A DNA stretch of 64,000 nucleotides. Origin: Brevipalpus yothersi. Taxonomy: Eukaryota; Arthropoda; Arachnida; Trombidiformes; Tenuipalpidae. Below the pieces are notes generated by a model. That model saw only the letters and a list, made by a program, of their open reading frames with translations, ran no database searches and was not told the DNA's origin. The stretch lies in contig QZCP01000126.1 in NCBI GenBank assembly GCA_003956705.1, positions 47,187-111,186 of the forward strand, read 5' to 3'. The translations under genes and the position numbers were made by a program. Position 1 is the first letter of the stretch; each line of letters begins with the position of its first letter. Below, one piece after another: positions 22,901-46,923 of the stretch.

Positions 22901-24066
22901 TAAGACTTCTCAAAGAGAAAATCAATCGATCTAATGAGGAGCTCACTCTGATGATCAATCTATTCAAAGAATCTCAGTTGACTGCTGATAGAAGCAAGGA
23001 AAGGCAGACGGCAACTCAGGAAGGAGACACAGTCACCCAAGAGGCAGTTGATGTTGCCAGGCGAATTGAGATTTGCTTTAAGCAAGCTTGCTGGAAACTC
23101 ACCGATAGCGATGGTCAGATGGGACTGGCTAAGGTTGAACTCAATAATTTCATATACACAAAAGTGGTCAAAAGTGATGATTCTTTTGAACACAGCCTTG
23201 AATTGGGACATATCAAAGTTTCTAATCTTTTACCCAACCAAAAATATCCCATCGTTTTGGAGCCTACACCGTCTAAGCCAAACATACCCGTTGATAGTAG
23301 AAGAGCTCTTCGAATTTATTGTCAAGAATCGCCTCCTCAGAATGGCATTCCAATCAAAGAACACTTCGAAGTCAACGTTATTCCACTCAATGTTATGATC
23401 ACCCTCAAATTCTATCTCACTATGAGAAGCTTCTTTTTCGATCGTGATGAGCGCAATCCTGTCATCAAAGAACAACCTAGTATTTCCGGTGCAACTCCAA
23501 CAGCTACAATAAGTACTAACCGTCGCAAGGCTCGTCAAAAGAAAGCCAATTCAGCCAGTATCAATTCTTTGCCCTCCACTGTTTCATCAGCTTCGAAGAT
23601 AATAGCTGTTGGTAACAATGATGATATCGAAAAAATGCGCCAGAGAGCTCAAAGAAGTAAAATTTTCGTTTATATAAAAATTACCGAAGCCTTACTCAAA
23701 GTTACCTACAGAGGTAACAATGACAAAAATGTTGTCAGTATACAAGACCTCAAGTTCACTTTACCTACCATCGAATATCACAATCGAACTTGGGAGTGGT
23801 TGGATTTGATTAATGCAATCAAAAGTGAGATAAAACGTAGGCTTTTATCTCAAGCTTTCAAGCAGAAATTAGGATTCTCAGCTAATAAGCAGGAGAAAAA
23901 TGAACCTGAAAGCGTTAAAGATATTGAAATTTCGTCCGAAAAAGAGGAAAGAAACGCCAAAGTTTGCTTTGGTGACCTTGTCACTGCAAAAGAAGCGAAG
24001 ACCAAATCTTTGGAGAAAACTTTCAAGGGACTCTCAAGTCTCATCCACCGTCATAAACAAGCATAA
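16952..24066 (+). CDS. BLTP2/hobbit, bridge-like lipid transfer protein
   Basis: Six exons, join(16952..17040,17137..17260,17328..18547,18650..18770,18835..21320,21384..24066), give 2,240 residues, close to human BLTP2/KIAA0100 (about 2,235). All five introns are short, have GT/AG borders and keep frame. The protein opens with an N-terminal membrane anchor (residues about 9-32), followed by long beta-rich sequence typical of repeating beta-groove (RBG) lipid-transfer proteins. The Fmp27/GFWDK-type signature PWWDRVRLLLHG lies near residues 1103-1113. A coiled coil (LERQIRLLKEKINRSNEELT) and a basic region precede the C-terminus. The family (yeast Fmp27, fly hobbit) sits at ER-plasma membrane contacts and moves phospholipids in bulk. 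The exact ATG could lie elsewhere, but this one directly gives the conserved anchor. AATAAA at 24231-24236. Confidence 0.93.
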
Positions 24067-25791
24067 ATGGTATATTCTACCTAGATATCGTCTGTGATAT
24101 GTTGAAGTCTTTTCTTTCAACACCCTTGAATAGATTATGATTCAGCTCATAAGATTCAGGCCCGTCTTATTATTACATTTCAAGACTCCTTTGACATTCT
24201 GGAAGGAATATCTTTGGATCTGATTTTTTCAATAAAGCATCTTATGTAGCTTTAAACACTTCAAAATACGTTTCTCATCACAAAACTTAATTCATACTCC
24301 ACTTCATAATACTTTGGACATGCCCAAATTCGAATTGAATAACAAAGGAATAGCTAGAACATACCGAGAGAAACGCGGGTTTTGAATACTGGATAGAATC
24401 TATTATTCTTCTCTGCGGTTGCCAGAATGCAGGCGCTTTTTGGAGTCGAGGGGGAGACGACGAGGAGATCAGAAGCAATCGAATAGTACTGCTAGTAACG
24501 AAAAAACCTTCTGGGATTATCGATCTGAACAGTAGCGCAGGTATTTTATGGATGATGCAGGATGAAGGGAAAGAGAAAGAGAAAGAGAGAGAGGAGCAGA
24601 AGGAAGCTACACGGAATAAAAGTAAGAGAAATTTGGAAGGGGATGTATCATATCACGAGAGAGTATAATATTGGAGCTCGCATCCTCAGATGCGAACATT
24701 TTCCACAGCTTCCAACTCTGAACGAAGCGCATGGATCAGGCACCCAGTTGTTAGCTCTCTCATCTTCTTTTCTCTCTTCTAGTATTCTCTTCATCCCCTC
24801 CTCACCGTTAATTTAGGAGTTTCTCTTTCTCTTTTTCTTCCCGGGTGCATCCTCTCTCTCTCTCCTCTCCCTTGCTTGCATCTCACTGATACTAGTTTCG
24901 TCTTGGTGAAACTATTCTACTATTCTATTTACTCTGCTCCATCATCGACCAAGTGAAATCGCTATTCGCGCGATAATCAGAGAAGAACCGAAATTCCACC
25001 TCTCAGCATCCAACGTCTTCCGGAGACTTTCTCTCTCTTTCTCTCTCAGTGCTCATCATCCACTTTTCTCGCTGATTAAGTGATATCTTACTCCAACAAT
25101 TCCTCTTCCCGGAGGGGAGGTCATCTGGCTTATCATCAACACCTCAATTCCTCTCATCTTCATCATTTCGTGATCTTTCATCATCCACATACACAGCAAC
25201 ATAGTCTTCCATTATGCCTGTGCGTTAAAGTGTTCTCGAATTTCCTTCCTCAAACATCGTTTGAACCCATGTCTTTCAAGGATATTGATAATCACGATTT
25301 GTTGAATTTTGAGAGTCTTCCATACACAAGTTGAAAGCGAATATTTAGAATTGATTGCTTCTCAAAGTTTTGATCAACCACATTTTTCCAAAATATAATG
25401 CGAAAATTTTTGGTTCCCATTTAATGATTGAAATTATGCTTTTGAATATTTTTGGGTATTTCTTGACAGAAAATTATATCATATTCATCATCCATACATA
25501 ATCGTGTGTGCATTACGTATTATTACTCGAAAGTCTTTCAAAGAGAAGCCCATTTCTCATAAACCCCAGTAAATTCATATTCATATTTCATTCGACTCAA
25601 GTTTTTGAATTCGTGATCTTTGCCCAAGTTTTTTTTCTATCGAGCAGTGGCAAAGTTATTGCTGTGTGTTGGTAAAAGTTGCTCACTTTTACTGTTACAA
25701 CAACGTTTCCCACACTTGGAATAGAAGAAAAAAATTGAAGAATAATATCTAAACATCTCGAAAAAAAAGAATCAGTGCATCAAAAGTTATC
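24067..25791. other. Promoter and 5' UTR region of the SLC6 gene
   Basis: After the BLTP2 polyadenylation signal (24231-24236) the region has purine runs near 24560-24600, pyrimidine runs from 24770 to 25060 and no coding domain. A frame at 25080-25334 begins with GTG and may simply lie in the 5' UTR. Confidence 0.5.
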
Positions 25792-37838
<12,047 letters not shown>

Positions 37839-40426
37839 TTCAAGCGCCATTTGCCTCGTGAAAGCTCCATCATCACTTTCTGCTACAGTCAAAATGGGTT
37901 AATTCTTCTTTTTCTTCATTCCATTCGCATTCCATTCTTAAATACCTGTCATGGGAACATGTTCATATCATCACCTTGGATCGAGCAAATTTAAGCAAAG
38001 TTGTGGCTATTGAAGAATAATGTCAGCGTATTAGGCATCTCTCTCACACACGGTTCATGTTCTCTTTCTTTCTCATCAATCAATATGCAGGAATATTTTC
38101 ATAGCTTGGAGCTATAAATCCAGGAATAAATATTCATACAAGCTTAGGGACGAGCATCAAAGCTACTGAAATTGTCATCTGAAAAATTCTCAGCTCGTCT
38201 TTATGTCTTCATGTCTTCCTCTCTTCTTTTACTTCTTCCAAAACAATCATTGATCAAGTGCTATTCCCAATAAGAGAAGAATCAAGAAAAATCGTCAATA
38301 GAAGGAGAGGCTACACAATTTTTCTCCTTCTATAATTTATCTGGTCTTTCATCAAAATACCAAGTTTGAAAACCAATGTCTTTCAAAGAATTTCAACCGA
38401 TAGTGAGCCTCAAGCAAAATTGCTTGGGCATCTATCTTACCAAGTCTTCCACTTTCTGAGCTCAGAAAACAATTGAAGAATGCCAACTGAATGCTCTAAC
38501 CATTGAAAAGTATTTCTCATTCTATCTTCAAAAACTCTTGGATTCTCTCGAGAAGAAAAATATCAATAGCCCCTCATAATCCTAGCTAGCCCTCTCCCCC
38601 AAAAGACTGATTAATTCAAAATTTGTTTGAAATCATAGTTAAAATATGACCAATCTCTCTTCTTATCTAGAAAATTCTGAATCCGAGATGACTCACCAAC
38701 AGAATGTTAACCGTTAGTTCTTGAATGGTAGTTTGATAGGGTTTCCTCTTGTTTTCCTGATTAAGAGGTTTCTCAAAGTGCTTCATAGCAAAACTCAAAG
38801 AGAAATATTCTCTCTCTTTCTTTCTCTTTCTCCTTCTTTCTGACTCTTGAAAAAATATTTATGTGATTCATGATAATCATACAAGTGTTGGCGTCTTCCA
38901 TGTAAAAACTCAAAGAACTCGATAAAATGAGCTAGAGCTGTTAAATTAAGTTCATTAATATCTGTTCTCAATGAAGATAGCTTTTGAAAAAAAATGATTT
39001 TGCTATTCTTCTTAGTTTGTCTTGTTATCACGATAGCATCTCTTGATGACTTTGAGGATACAGAACGCTAAAAAGCGGCACAAAAAAATATCAGTAGACT
39101 TTGATACAGTGATGATCTACATTCACACACATATATATATTCATTCTTTTGACTGATGATTTGAAAGTTTATCAAGAATTGTTACCCTGAGTTTTCTTAT
39201 TCAAATGAGCTATTATTGTGGAATTTTTCCAGAAATTAAAGGTAAACTCGGAACGTAATAGCAAATTTAAAACAGTGTAAATGAGAGCCAATGTATGGCT
39301 AAAATGTAGAATGGTAGATAGACGATCATTGTGCTCTTCTTTCCCTTATCCATCTGGATTGTAATTAATTGATATAGAGACAATCATATCCAGAGGAGCA
39401 CATCTTTTGTAGGCTGATACTAGCCATCTACGAGCTCGCACCAAAGTTTTACTTGTTAACCTCTGTCAGAACTGCCAATCTATAGTTTCGATTCATTTGG
39501 GCTACGTATAGAGATATCACTTCCTATTTAATTTTATGTTTTTCATTGATGTTTAATCGTTTTTGCAACAAGAACGTACCGAGTATTCCCTTGTTCTGGA
39601 ATAATTCGAAAAATGATACTAGTCTCCTAGAATGGGGACTAGATTGCGACTAGAACAATCCTATTTAAACATGAATATTGTGATTTGCTCTCACTTTCAA
39701 TAGCTCTAGAAAACCCAATTTTTCTTAAAAAATTAAAGATTTGCTCATTAATATGAACCCTTGCATCTCGAATATGAGATGAAAAAATCTTATTTTTCTT
39801 CTTCGCAATTCACGATAAGACAACAGATGAAGGAATACAGTTATATAAGAGTTTGATGAGCGAGATGAATTTATTTTTCAATATATGAAGTTATCTATAC
39901 ACTTTTTACACTCAATTATTGCTTGAAAGTAGAAATCAATCTTGCTCCGAATAAGGAAGACTAAGAGAAGCGATGAACAAAGAGAGAGAAAAATTTGTGA
40001 TTGCTTTGGCTTTCTCATCATGTTTGTGTCAGCCGAAAGCTGAGAAAAAAGGTTGAACTAGAGAGAAAAGAAAAGTGGTCACAAAAAGCAAGATTAAAAA
40101 AAATTAACGAATAAAAACGGCGCAGAATAATTTCTGCGTGAGTGAGGCGGAAAATAGAGATCTAAGGATGAGGGTGTGCTCTTCTGCAGGGGTGAAGAGT
40201 TGCAGACTGGATATACTTTTTTTATCAATCAGAGATGGCTAAAGATGAGATGGGCATATGATATTCAAGTTGATTAAGAAATGGCTGGGAACAAATTTTC
40301 CAAAGTATTGACAACCATAATAAGATATCCCAAAGCATCCAAAATATCCAATGGAAATTGGAGAGCAGGCACTCAGTTTAAGAAACGAAAAAATAATCGC
40401 TTTGAGGGGAAGGATCAGAATCAAGA
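37839..40426. other. 3' UTR and convergent intergenic region
   Basis: Downstream of the SLC6 stop codon, with a possible AATAAA at 38125-38130. It ends at the 3' end of SLMAP on the other strand. Only short unconvincing frames are present. Confidence 0.5.
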
Positions 40427-43400
40427 TCATGATCCCTCCATTGTTCCAGTGAAACTGGAGAGGCTTGGATACCAAGCAAAAACAATGGCCAATAGTAGTA
40501 TCAATAGCGGTACAATGGCACAAACGGAGGCCTGAGAAGAGAATCTTGATTAGTTTTGAAATGGAAAAGTCCAATAGTTTACCTACCATTTTGTTTTGAT
40601 AAGTAATGATCTCCAATTCTTCCCTTAGAGCTTTAATCTCACTTTCCAGGGAAGAGTTAGCGAGCTTACATTCCTCTTGAGCACGTTTCATTTCGTGAAG
40701 CTCGGTTTCACTTTCAACCTTTATAAAATAGAATAATAGAATCGAATAGAATAATTGAGTGAGAATCAAAGAATTTGCATCAAATAATATTGCAAACCTT
40801 ATCTTCATCATTGGTACACTGTGAAGCGACTGAAATAGCACGAGATTCAATAGAAACTTCAGATGATGCTTTTACTTGTGACTTGTTTTGTAACTCTGAA
40901 AAGACAACAAGATGAGAATTTCGATTATCCTCAGGATTTAGATCTAATATGATTTTCTCAACGAACTTACCCTCATTTGACTGAGAAATCATTGAAATAT
41001 GGTCAATACTGGTATTTGATGCTTGTTCATGGCCAAGACAAGATGATATCAGAGAGAGAGATTTCTCATCATCTGAAAGGGGAGGAATTTCTCTCCTTGT
41101 CATGTCAACATCATCAATAGAAGTTATGAGTTGATCATGATTGATTTCTTTCGGCAAGATTTCAGAGGAAACATCACAGTTTTTCATACTTGGAGGCGAT
41201 GAATGGTGATTGGAGGAACGATTGAGACTATTATGATTGGTGAAGAGAGGGGAATCAGTGCTCTCATTGAGGGAAACTTGAGAGTTGACGATATTATTGT
41301 TCTGGTACTCGTTAACTGTTGCCTTGAGCTGATTTATCTCAATGAGAGCATTCTCATATTTTTCATTAAGTTCACCAATTTCAACCATCATCTTTTTCTC
41401 TTTTTGGGAGAAAATCTCGGTTACTTCTTCGAGATTCATTTTCAAGAAGAATTTATCAGCAAGAACCTCATCGCGCTCCTTTTGAAGGCTATCAAGTTTG
41501 TTTTGAGCCTCTTCTTTGAGCTTTGCACAATCTTGATGGGCAATTCTCAGCTCTTCATATCGGTTTTGAAGGCCAATTAGCTAGAATGAGACAAAAAACA
41601 GTAAATTAGTTTAAGATAAGAGATGAAGAGTTGAAGCTTGTAAGGACTTTTTGAGAGAAGAGACACTCAAATCAACTTACAGTTTCTAGAGAAAATTCGC
41701 TGCTTTCACTTTCTTTTGTTGGAGGATCACTTGATGGAGAAGAACTTTCATTGCAAATCGATGGATTTGTGTCCATTGTCACTTCTGCATTGCTAATTTC
41801 CCCTACTGTGACCTGCTTTTCACATTCTACTGCATGACTAGATTTATCACTTCTCCCAATGGCGTCTGAGAGGTTATACTGATCCGCTGTTCTTGAATCT
41901 TGAACATTTTTGGTCTCATTCTCAATTTGAGGAGGATACTCTGCCTCTGAGAGATTCTCTTCTTTATTTTGAAGCTCGATTGAATCTGTTGATGGCTGAG
42001 CCGAACTATATTTTGCAGCTGATAATTGAGCAGCTTTGAAAGATTGCATTTTTGAGCGAAGAGTTTGGATTGATGTCCTATTGAAGAACGGTTCAGAGTT
42101 ATCATCTTGTTCCTCATCTGATGCTGAAAAATCATGATGAAATTTAAACCTAGTTATGGCACCTAATTCTGAGGGAATTTTCGGAGTTTCGATCAATTCA
42201 TTGGCAATGTCTCCAATTCTTTTATCTTTAGCAGATACGGAATCTGAAAGCGCTGTAGAAACACTCTCTGGCAATAATGGCTCTGAAGAATCAGTTGGAT
42301 GAGCAACTTTTGACTCATCATTTGCTTGTGATGCATTTTGTGGAACACTAGGCAATGTCTCGGCAGGGAGATGGTTATTTTCACTCATAGGATTTGAGGA
42401 GCCAGTATCGGAAGATGTCGTAAGACCGAAAGAAGTATTTTGGGTCGATATTAGTTTATCGACATCTAAGCCTCCCCGATATTCCTTATTTACTGTTTCA
42501 ATTTGGCTGGTCCATTGACCTTCTTCAAGCTCATGCCAAAACTTTAAAAGGCTCTCAACATCCTTGTATTTTGCTTTCATATCTTGCATTTCTTTGAATT
42601 GCTTCTTGTTGGCTTTCGAAAACCGCTTCATTTCAGTGATCAAATCATCGAGTGCAGTTTTGTATAGATTCTTCTGATTCTCAGATGTGTTGAGAAGAAT
42701 TTCGTACTCACTGTTCTTGGATGCAATAGTCAAATTTTCCAGGAGAATTTTCTGAAATGTCTCTTTGGCTTGAGTTTCATAGATTTCTTTTTCTTTGTGT
42801 AACTTCATTATTTTATCTCTCAAACACCCCAGATCAGTGTCAGGATGTAACATGACACCATCAAGAATATTTTCTAATTTGTCTTGCAAGAATTCGATCC
42901 TCCTCAAAAGTTGATCCTCTTCGATCATGGCATGACAATTAGATTCAGCAGAAGATTGTATTTGCTCCAACATTTGATTAACTTTGGCCAATTTTTTCTC
43001 AATAGACATTTCGCGCTCTGAAGCAAGTTTAAGGCAAGCAGCCAGGGCAGACAATTCACCATCGGATGCTTTGAGCTCAAGAGAAGGCTTGGGGCGAAGG
43101 GCTTCTCTTCCATCTGGATGGTACAGTTCAACAGTGGCTAATATACATCGAATAGGAGCTTTCTTATGATTATCCCACACCTCGATTCCAAATTGAACAG
43201 TGTCACCGGAGAAAATTTCTTGAGGTGGTGACTCTTTGTTGGGAGGGCTAAGGCGTATGGTGTTGACATAAGTTCCATTAGAACTTTTAAAGTCTTGTAG
43301 GAAAAACTGTGAACATAAGCATCAATAAGAGATTAACATGAAGCGTAACCACAGCAATGAAAATCAATTGTCTCCCGGATGGAGTTAATTACCTTTTTGT

Positions 43401-43743
43401 CTTGATAAAATAATTCAGCATGATTCCTCGATAAAACTTTACAATCGAAGTATGCATTATCCCTTCTAGGTACAACATTTTTGCCAAATGCACGACTTAT
43501 TTTCACCTTATTGTTAACCACAATCACCCTCTCCTGGAACTCATGTGAATTGGCTTTTGGCTTGAGATATGCCAAAGGTTCATTTACCACATTTCGCTTT
43601 ATCACACTTGTCGAATTGTTATCAACATGGGATACAGAAACCGAAGATGCTGAAGATGAAGAGGAAGAAGAAGAAGAAGAGGAAGAAGATATCCTACTAT
43701 TGCTGTCTTCAGCAGGCTCTTCTTTGGAGGGTACCGAATTCAT
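40427..43743 (-). CDS. Slmap: SLMAP, FHA-domain tail-anchored protein
   Basis: Five exons, complement(join(40427..40531,40587..40718,40798..41580,41681..43306,43393..43743)), encode 998 residues with all junctions in frame. ATG 43743-43741 follows the -3 position with T. An N-terminal poly-Ser run (coded by a CTT/TCC-type repeat) precedes an FHA domain (about residues 55-160) with KISRA, LSRNHAE and KSSNGTYVN, the residues that hold phosphothreonine. Then come coiled coils (residues about 190-420; another after 660) around a low-complexity acidic middle. The last exon supplies a hydrophobic tail anchor (VCAIVPLLILLLAIVFAWY) and a short luminal end (MEGS). SLMAP recruits STRIPAK phosphatase to MST/Hippo kinase and sits at ER, nuclear envelope and centrosome. 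The middle region is longer and more Ser/Glu-rich than I expect. Confidence 0.95.
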
Positions 43744-44375
43744 GAAATGAAATATATATGATAACAATCATCTAAATCACCCCCAATATATCATTTGAAA
43801 ATTATCACTATATACACATGCACACATCAATTTTTGTGCACAACACACACTTCATCACACACAATAATCACTTGGGATCACGCAAAAATCAAAATCATAT
43901 GTAATCAAAACATCTTCAATGTTTCACTTGTTTTCATCATGTCCTAATCATTTGCTTTACTTTGCTTAGCTTGTTCAACTTTTTTTCTCTCTTCATAAAA
44001 ACAGAAACAGAAACAGCAGATCGCAGCGCCTCTGTATTGATGATGTAAGTTTTCACAATCACGTAACCTTGTCAAGTCTATCGAAGAAGTCTCTCTCTAA
44101 TGATTATGATGAAGATGATTAATTGATAATCTTCTTAATTGTATTGTGGCTGATGATTTTGGTGGTGGAGAGAAAATTTTTTGTTAAGAAAAAATGGTTT
44201 AATTTCATTGGAAAAAAAGAGGTACATTTGAGTGCGTGGGTTACACATGTGTGTGTATTAGTTTTTGGAAACACAATACACTTTTTGTACGCTTTGGACG
44301 ATTTAAATATCGTTCAAGATGAATAAAAATTTCATTGTGTGTGGGGAGGAAAAAATTTTTTTTAGAAAGAAAGTA
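43744..44375. other. Intergenic upstream of SLMAP
   Basis: Short AT-rich spacer with the SLMAP promoter and the 3' end of the Ly6-type gene. No other gene is seen; the two short plus-strand frames (44123-44556) match nothing. Confidence 0.5.
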
Positions 44376-45203
44376 TCAATTAACGGAAGGGGAAAGGCAG
44401 TGGTGGTGGTGCTGGTGGAAAAGAGTGGCCGAGAAAAGGTATATGGATATGATTGAGCTGAAAAATATTAGGACAAAATTTGATCCGTTGGGAGGACTTG
44501 CAAAATTGCAGCCATCTTTACTATTGCATGTACATGTTTCGATAAAAATATTGTAGGAACCTGTGTGAAAAGTAGGAAAAATATAAGGATTAAATGAGTA
44601 CTCGAGGTATGAGAAGTGTATGATTTGATAGCTACCTCTTGTGTAACGGCAAACATTTTCATTTCCTGTACCTTCGCCAACTTCGCCTAGATATGCACAA
44701 CTTCGTATAACTCGCCATTCATTATCAACTTTTTGTCGAACTTTTCGACACATTGTGGCAACAAGATTGGCTAACTCGGCTGAAAGAAAATGAACATATA
44801 ATTAAATGTGAACAGAAACTTTGGTTGGCTTCGAGCATGAGTTGAAGAAAAGCCTAGAAACTTGTTGCTCTTGGATCATCATCACCCTCATTATTATTAT
44901 TATTGTTACCAGGTAATTAATACTCACGAGTTGTAGGTTTATGAGGATCATTTACACAATCATTCAGTGGTATAGATTCATTGACAAAAGGATCAGCACA
45001 TTTGGGATCAGTTCGACTGTTACAAAGCCAACATTTAATGGACACACCTAGAATGAAAAAGTTTATATATATTTATATTGAGCACTGATCGATGGCCAGG
45101 TGATCAACTTACCTGTACAGGTGAATAAAATTAAAATCAAAACTGTGATCAGCGAGAAACATTGCAACTTGGACGAAAGTTTAAAATTAACTAAACAAAC
45201 CAT
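44376..45203 (-). CDS. Ly6/uPAR-type secreted or GPI-anchored protein
   Basis: Four exons, complement(join(44376..44560,44636..44779,44928..45047,45113..45203)), give 179 residues in frame. The product has a signal-peptide-like start (SLITVLILILFTCTG), a cysteine-rich domain starting IKCWLCNSRTDPKCADPF, a central MCRKVRQKVDNEWRVIRSC, and the closing CTCNSKDGCN typical of the three-finger Ly6 fold. A hydrophobic C-terminal stretch (FVLIFFSSIISIYLFSATLF) suggests a GPI-attachment signal, although a His-rich tail of about 13 residues follows it, which is unusual; a transmembrane form is possible. Insect relatives (crooked, coiled, boudin, sleepless/quiver group) act in septate junctions or modulate ion channels and receptors. 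Which member this is cannot be settled here. Confidence 0.85.
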
Positions 45204-46212
45204 AATTGAGCTGCTAAAATGAATCAAATCAACAAGTTCGATGTAATATTAGATAATTTGTGAAACTTTTTCTCGCCCAAGTTTTGAACCAAAAAAAAAG
45301 AGTTTCCCTGGACAACCGGTGCTCAACTCAACCGGCGGGCTTGCAGATCAGCAAGCGCTCAACATGAACTGTTTTTTTTTGGTAGAATAAGATACATTTT
45401 AAATTCTTGGATTCGAAATTCCATCAAGATCCTGATTAAATGTGGGAAAAATGTTTTTACATAAATTTTGGAGAGTACCCTCATTCGATAGAAATGGCCT
45501 CAATGTCCATCTCCTTTGATGGACATGATTGTACAACTATCTTTCTACTCGGTGATTGAAGTGATGAAAAAAGTTCAAAATTATAGTCTTTGTACTTTTT
45601 GTACTCTAGGAACATTTTTTTGGTCAAAATATGAGCGAGCTGCTTAGTCAGAGTTTTGATGAAGCGTCGTGAGATTAGTTTGATGAAAATTTTCATGAAC
45701 TTCCCTCAACTTTTAATGAAAAATCTCTGTATTCTAGACTAATTCACTTGGTGAAGATTAACTTTGTGAACACATGAACTCTGTGGTCACTTTAAGAACA
45801 TGAAATTTTCAGCCTCTATGATTAACGCTGCGAGTGGCTAGCCTACAATAGTGAGTCAAAGTGAAGAATGAGGATCACAAATATGGTACATGAAACTCCA
45901 AAGAGTATTGACAATACTCTTTGTGAAACTCTGACAAAGAGTCTCAGCAAATTCAACAAATGTTCAATGAGCTTCGATGCATGCAGAATTCCTTTGGTTT
46001 CAATTCAGAGAAGGTAGATACTAAGTAGTTTATTAATGGAATGAGAAGACAAGAAGATCAAGAGAGATGTCGAATATGAAATGACTTTAACGGTGAGAGT
46101 AAAGATGGACAGATTGAGAATGACAAAAGTTAAAAAAGTACGCCATTGAAATTATTTAACAAAATCACTGGTAAGGCTGAGTTATTGGATGGATATCGAT
46201 TGATGTCTAGTT
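45204..46212. other. Intergenic with two hairpin-forming segments
   Basis: It includes a short GC-rich block at 45306-45365 with two adjacent stems (CCGGT/ACCGG and GCTTGC/GCAAGC), about 100 bp upstream of the Ly6-type ATG, and a perfect 11-bp-stem hairpin at 45899-45923. No gene is recognised. Confidence 0.5.
45899..45923. repeat. Perfect hairpin, 11-bp stem
   Basis: CAAAGAGTATT and its exact complement AATACTCTTTG enclose GAC. GAAACTC occurs just before and just after it. It is too short for a typical microRNA precursor; role unknown. Confidence 0.65.
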
Positions 46213-46923
46213 TCAAAATTGATTTGTGGAATCGAAAGAGAGTTCACACTCCCGAGTTTTGTGGATACGATATTCGGGATAAGTTCTGAACTTTCTATTA
46301 CAATTACAAACAATATCGGATTGAATGACGGTTAATTCTGAGCCATGAATTTCAATTTTTGTAAGCTCTGGTGAAGTTTCGTTGACTTTTGGAGTATCAT
46401 TCGGGCTTGGTTGAGCTGCTTTAACACCACCGGAAACGTTACACGAACTCATCTTATTTTCTACAGCCGCCATTTGATTGACTTTTGAGTTTAATGGAAG
46501 AATGAAATCAACTTCAACAGTCGGAGTCTTGTTGCCATCTTTGGGGCTCTGAGATTTTGATGTATTCAACGTGGACGGTGACGAAGGGGTTGCTAGTAAT
46601 GATTGTAATGTTGGCTGAGAAGTGGATGATGACGATGTTGATGATGATTTTTGTTCCTGTTTTTTGGTTTCTTTATCACTTTTCTTGGAAGTTACAATTT
46701 TTTCATCATCAGAGGAACAAGATTCACCAGTTGAAGTTGATAGTTCATCGTCAATCTGCAAATAGGTACTGTTACCCCACTTACGATAGGTTGGCTTCTT
46801 CTTTTTACGACCTTTTTTGATCAACTTTTTGGCGCGTTTATCGGTTATACAATTTGGATAACGCTTTACAGGAATACCATACTTTTCAGCAACACGTATT
46901 ATATCACGATCAAGATCTTCCAT
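46213..46923 (-). CDS. Unrecognised Ser/Lys-rich protein with C-terminal Cys/His motif
   Basis: Single-exon frame of 236 residues from ATG 46923-46921 (the frame extends further only to a TTG). The N-terminus (MEDLDRDIIRVAEKYGIPVKRY) is predicted helical, and is followed by a strongly basic stretch (KKLIKKGRKKKKP) that could be a nuclear localisation signal, then a long Ser/Thr-rich low-complexity region. Near the C-terminus, CNCNRKFRTYPEYRIHKTREC places Cys, Cys, His and Cys in a pattern reminiscent of a C2HC/C2H2 zinc finger, with nonstandard spacing. This hints at a nuclear or chromatin role, but I do not recognise the family. It diverges from FIG4, whose start lies 836 bp away. Length and biased composition support a real gene, less certainly than its neighbours. 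Confidence 0.6.
   Translation of the reverse strand: MEDLDRDIIRVAEKYGIPVKRYPNCITDKRAKKLIKKGRKKKKPTYRKWGNSTYLQIDDELSTSTGESCSSDDEKIVTSKKSDKETKKQEQKSSSTSSSSTSQPTLQSLLATPSSPSTLNTSKSQSPKDGNKTPTVEVDFILPLNSKVNQMAAVENKMSSCNVSGGVKAAQPSPNDTPKVNETSPELTKIEIHGSELTVIQSDIVCNCNRKFRTYPEYRIHKTRECELSFDSTNQF

Noticed and set aside
40239..40850. Single 203-codon frame at the SLMAP 3' end
   Set aside because: It reads through two introns; the spliced model gives the tail anchor in another frame and removes the apparent extra sequence.
44376..44753. Unspliced Ly6 frame with extra residues QIIHFSYLEYSF
   Set aside because: Those residues are coded by a 75-bp intron with clean GT/AG ends (44561-44635); removal restores the Ly6 pattern.
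45306..45365. tRNA at the GC-rich block
   Set aside because: Arm lengths, loop sizes and A/B boxes do not fit a tRNA.
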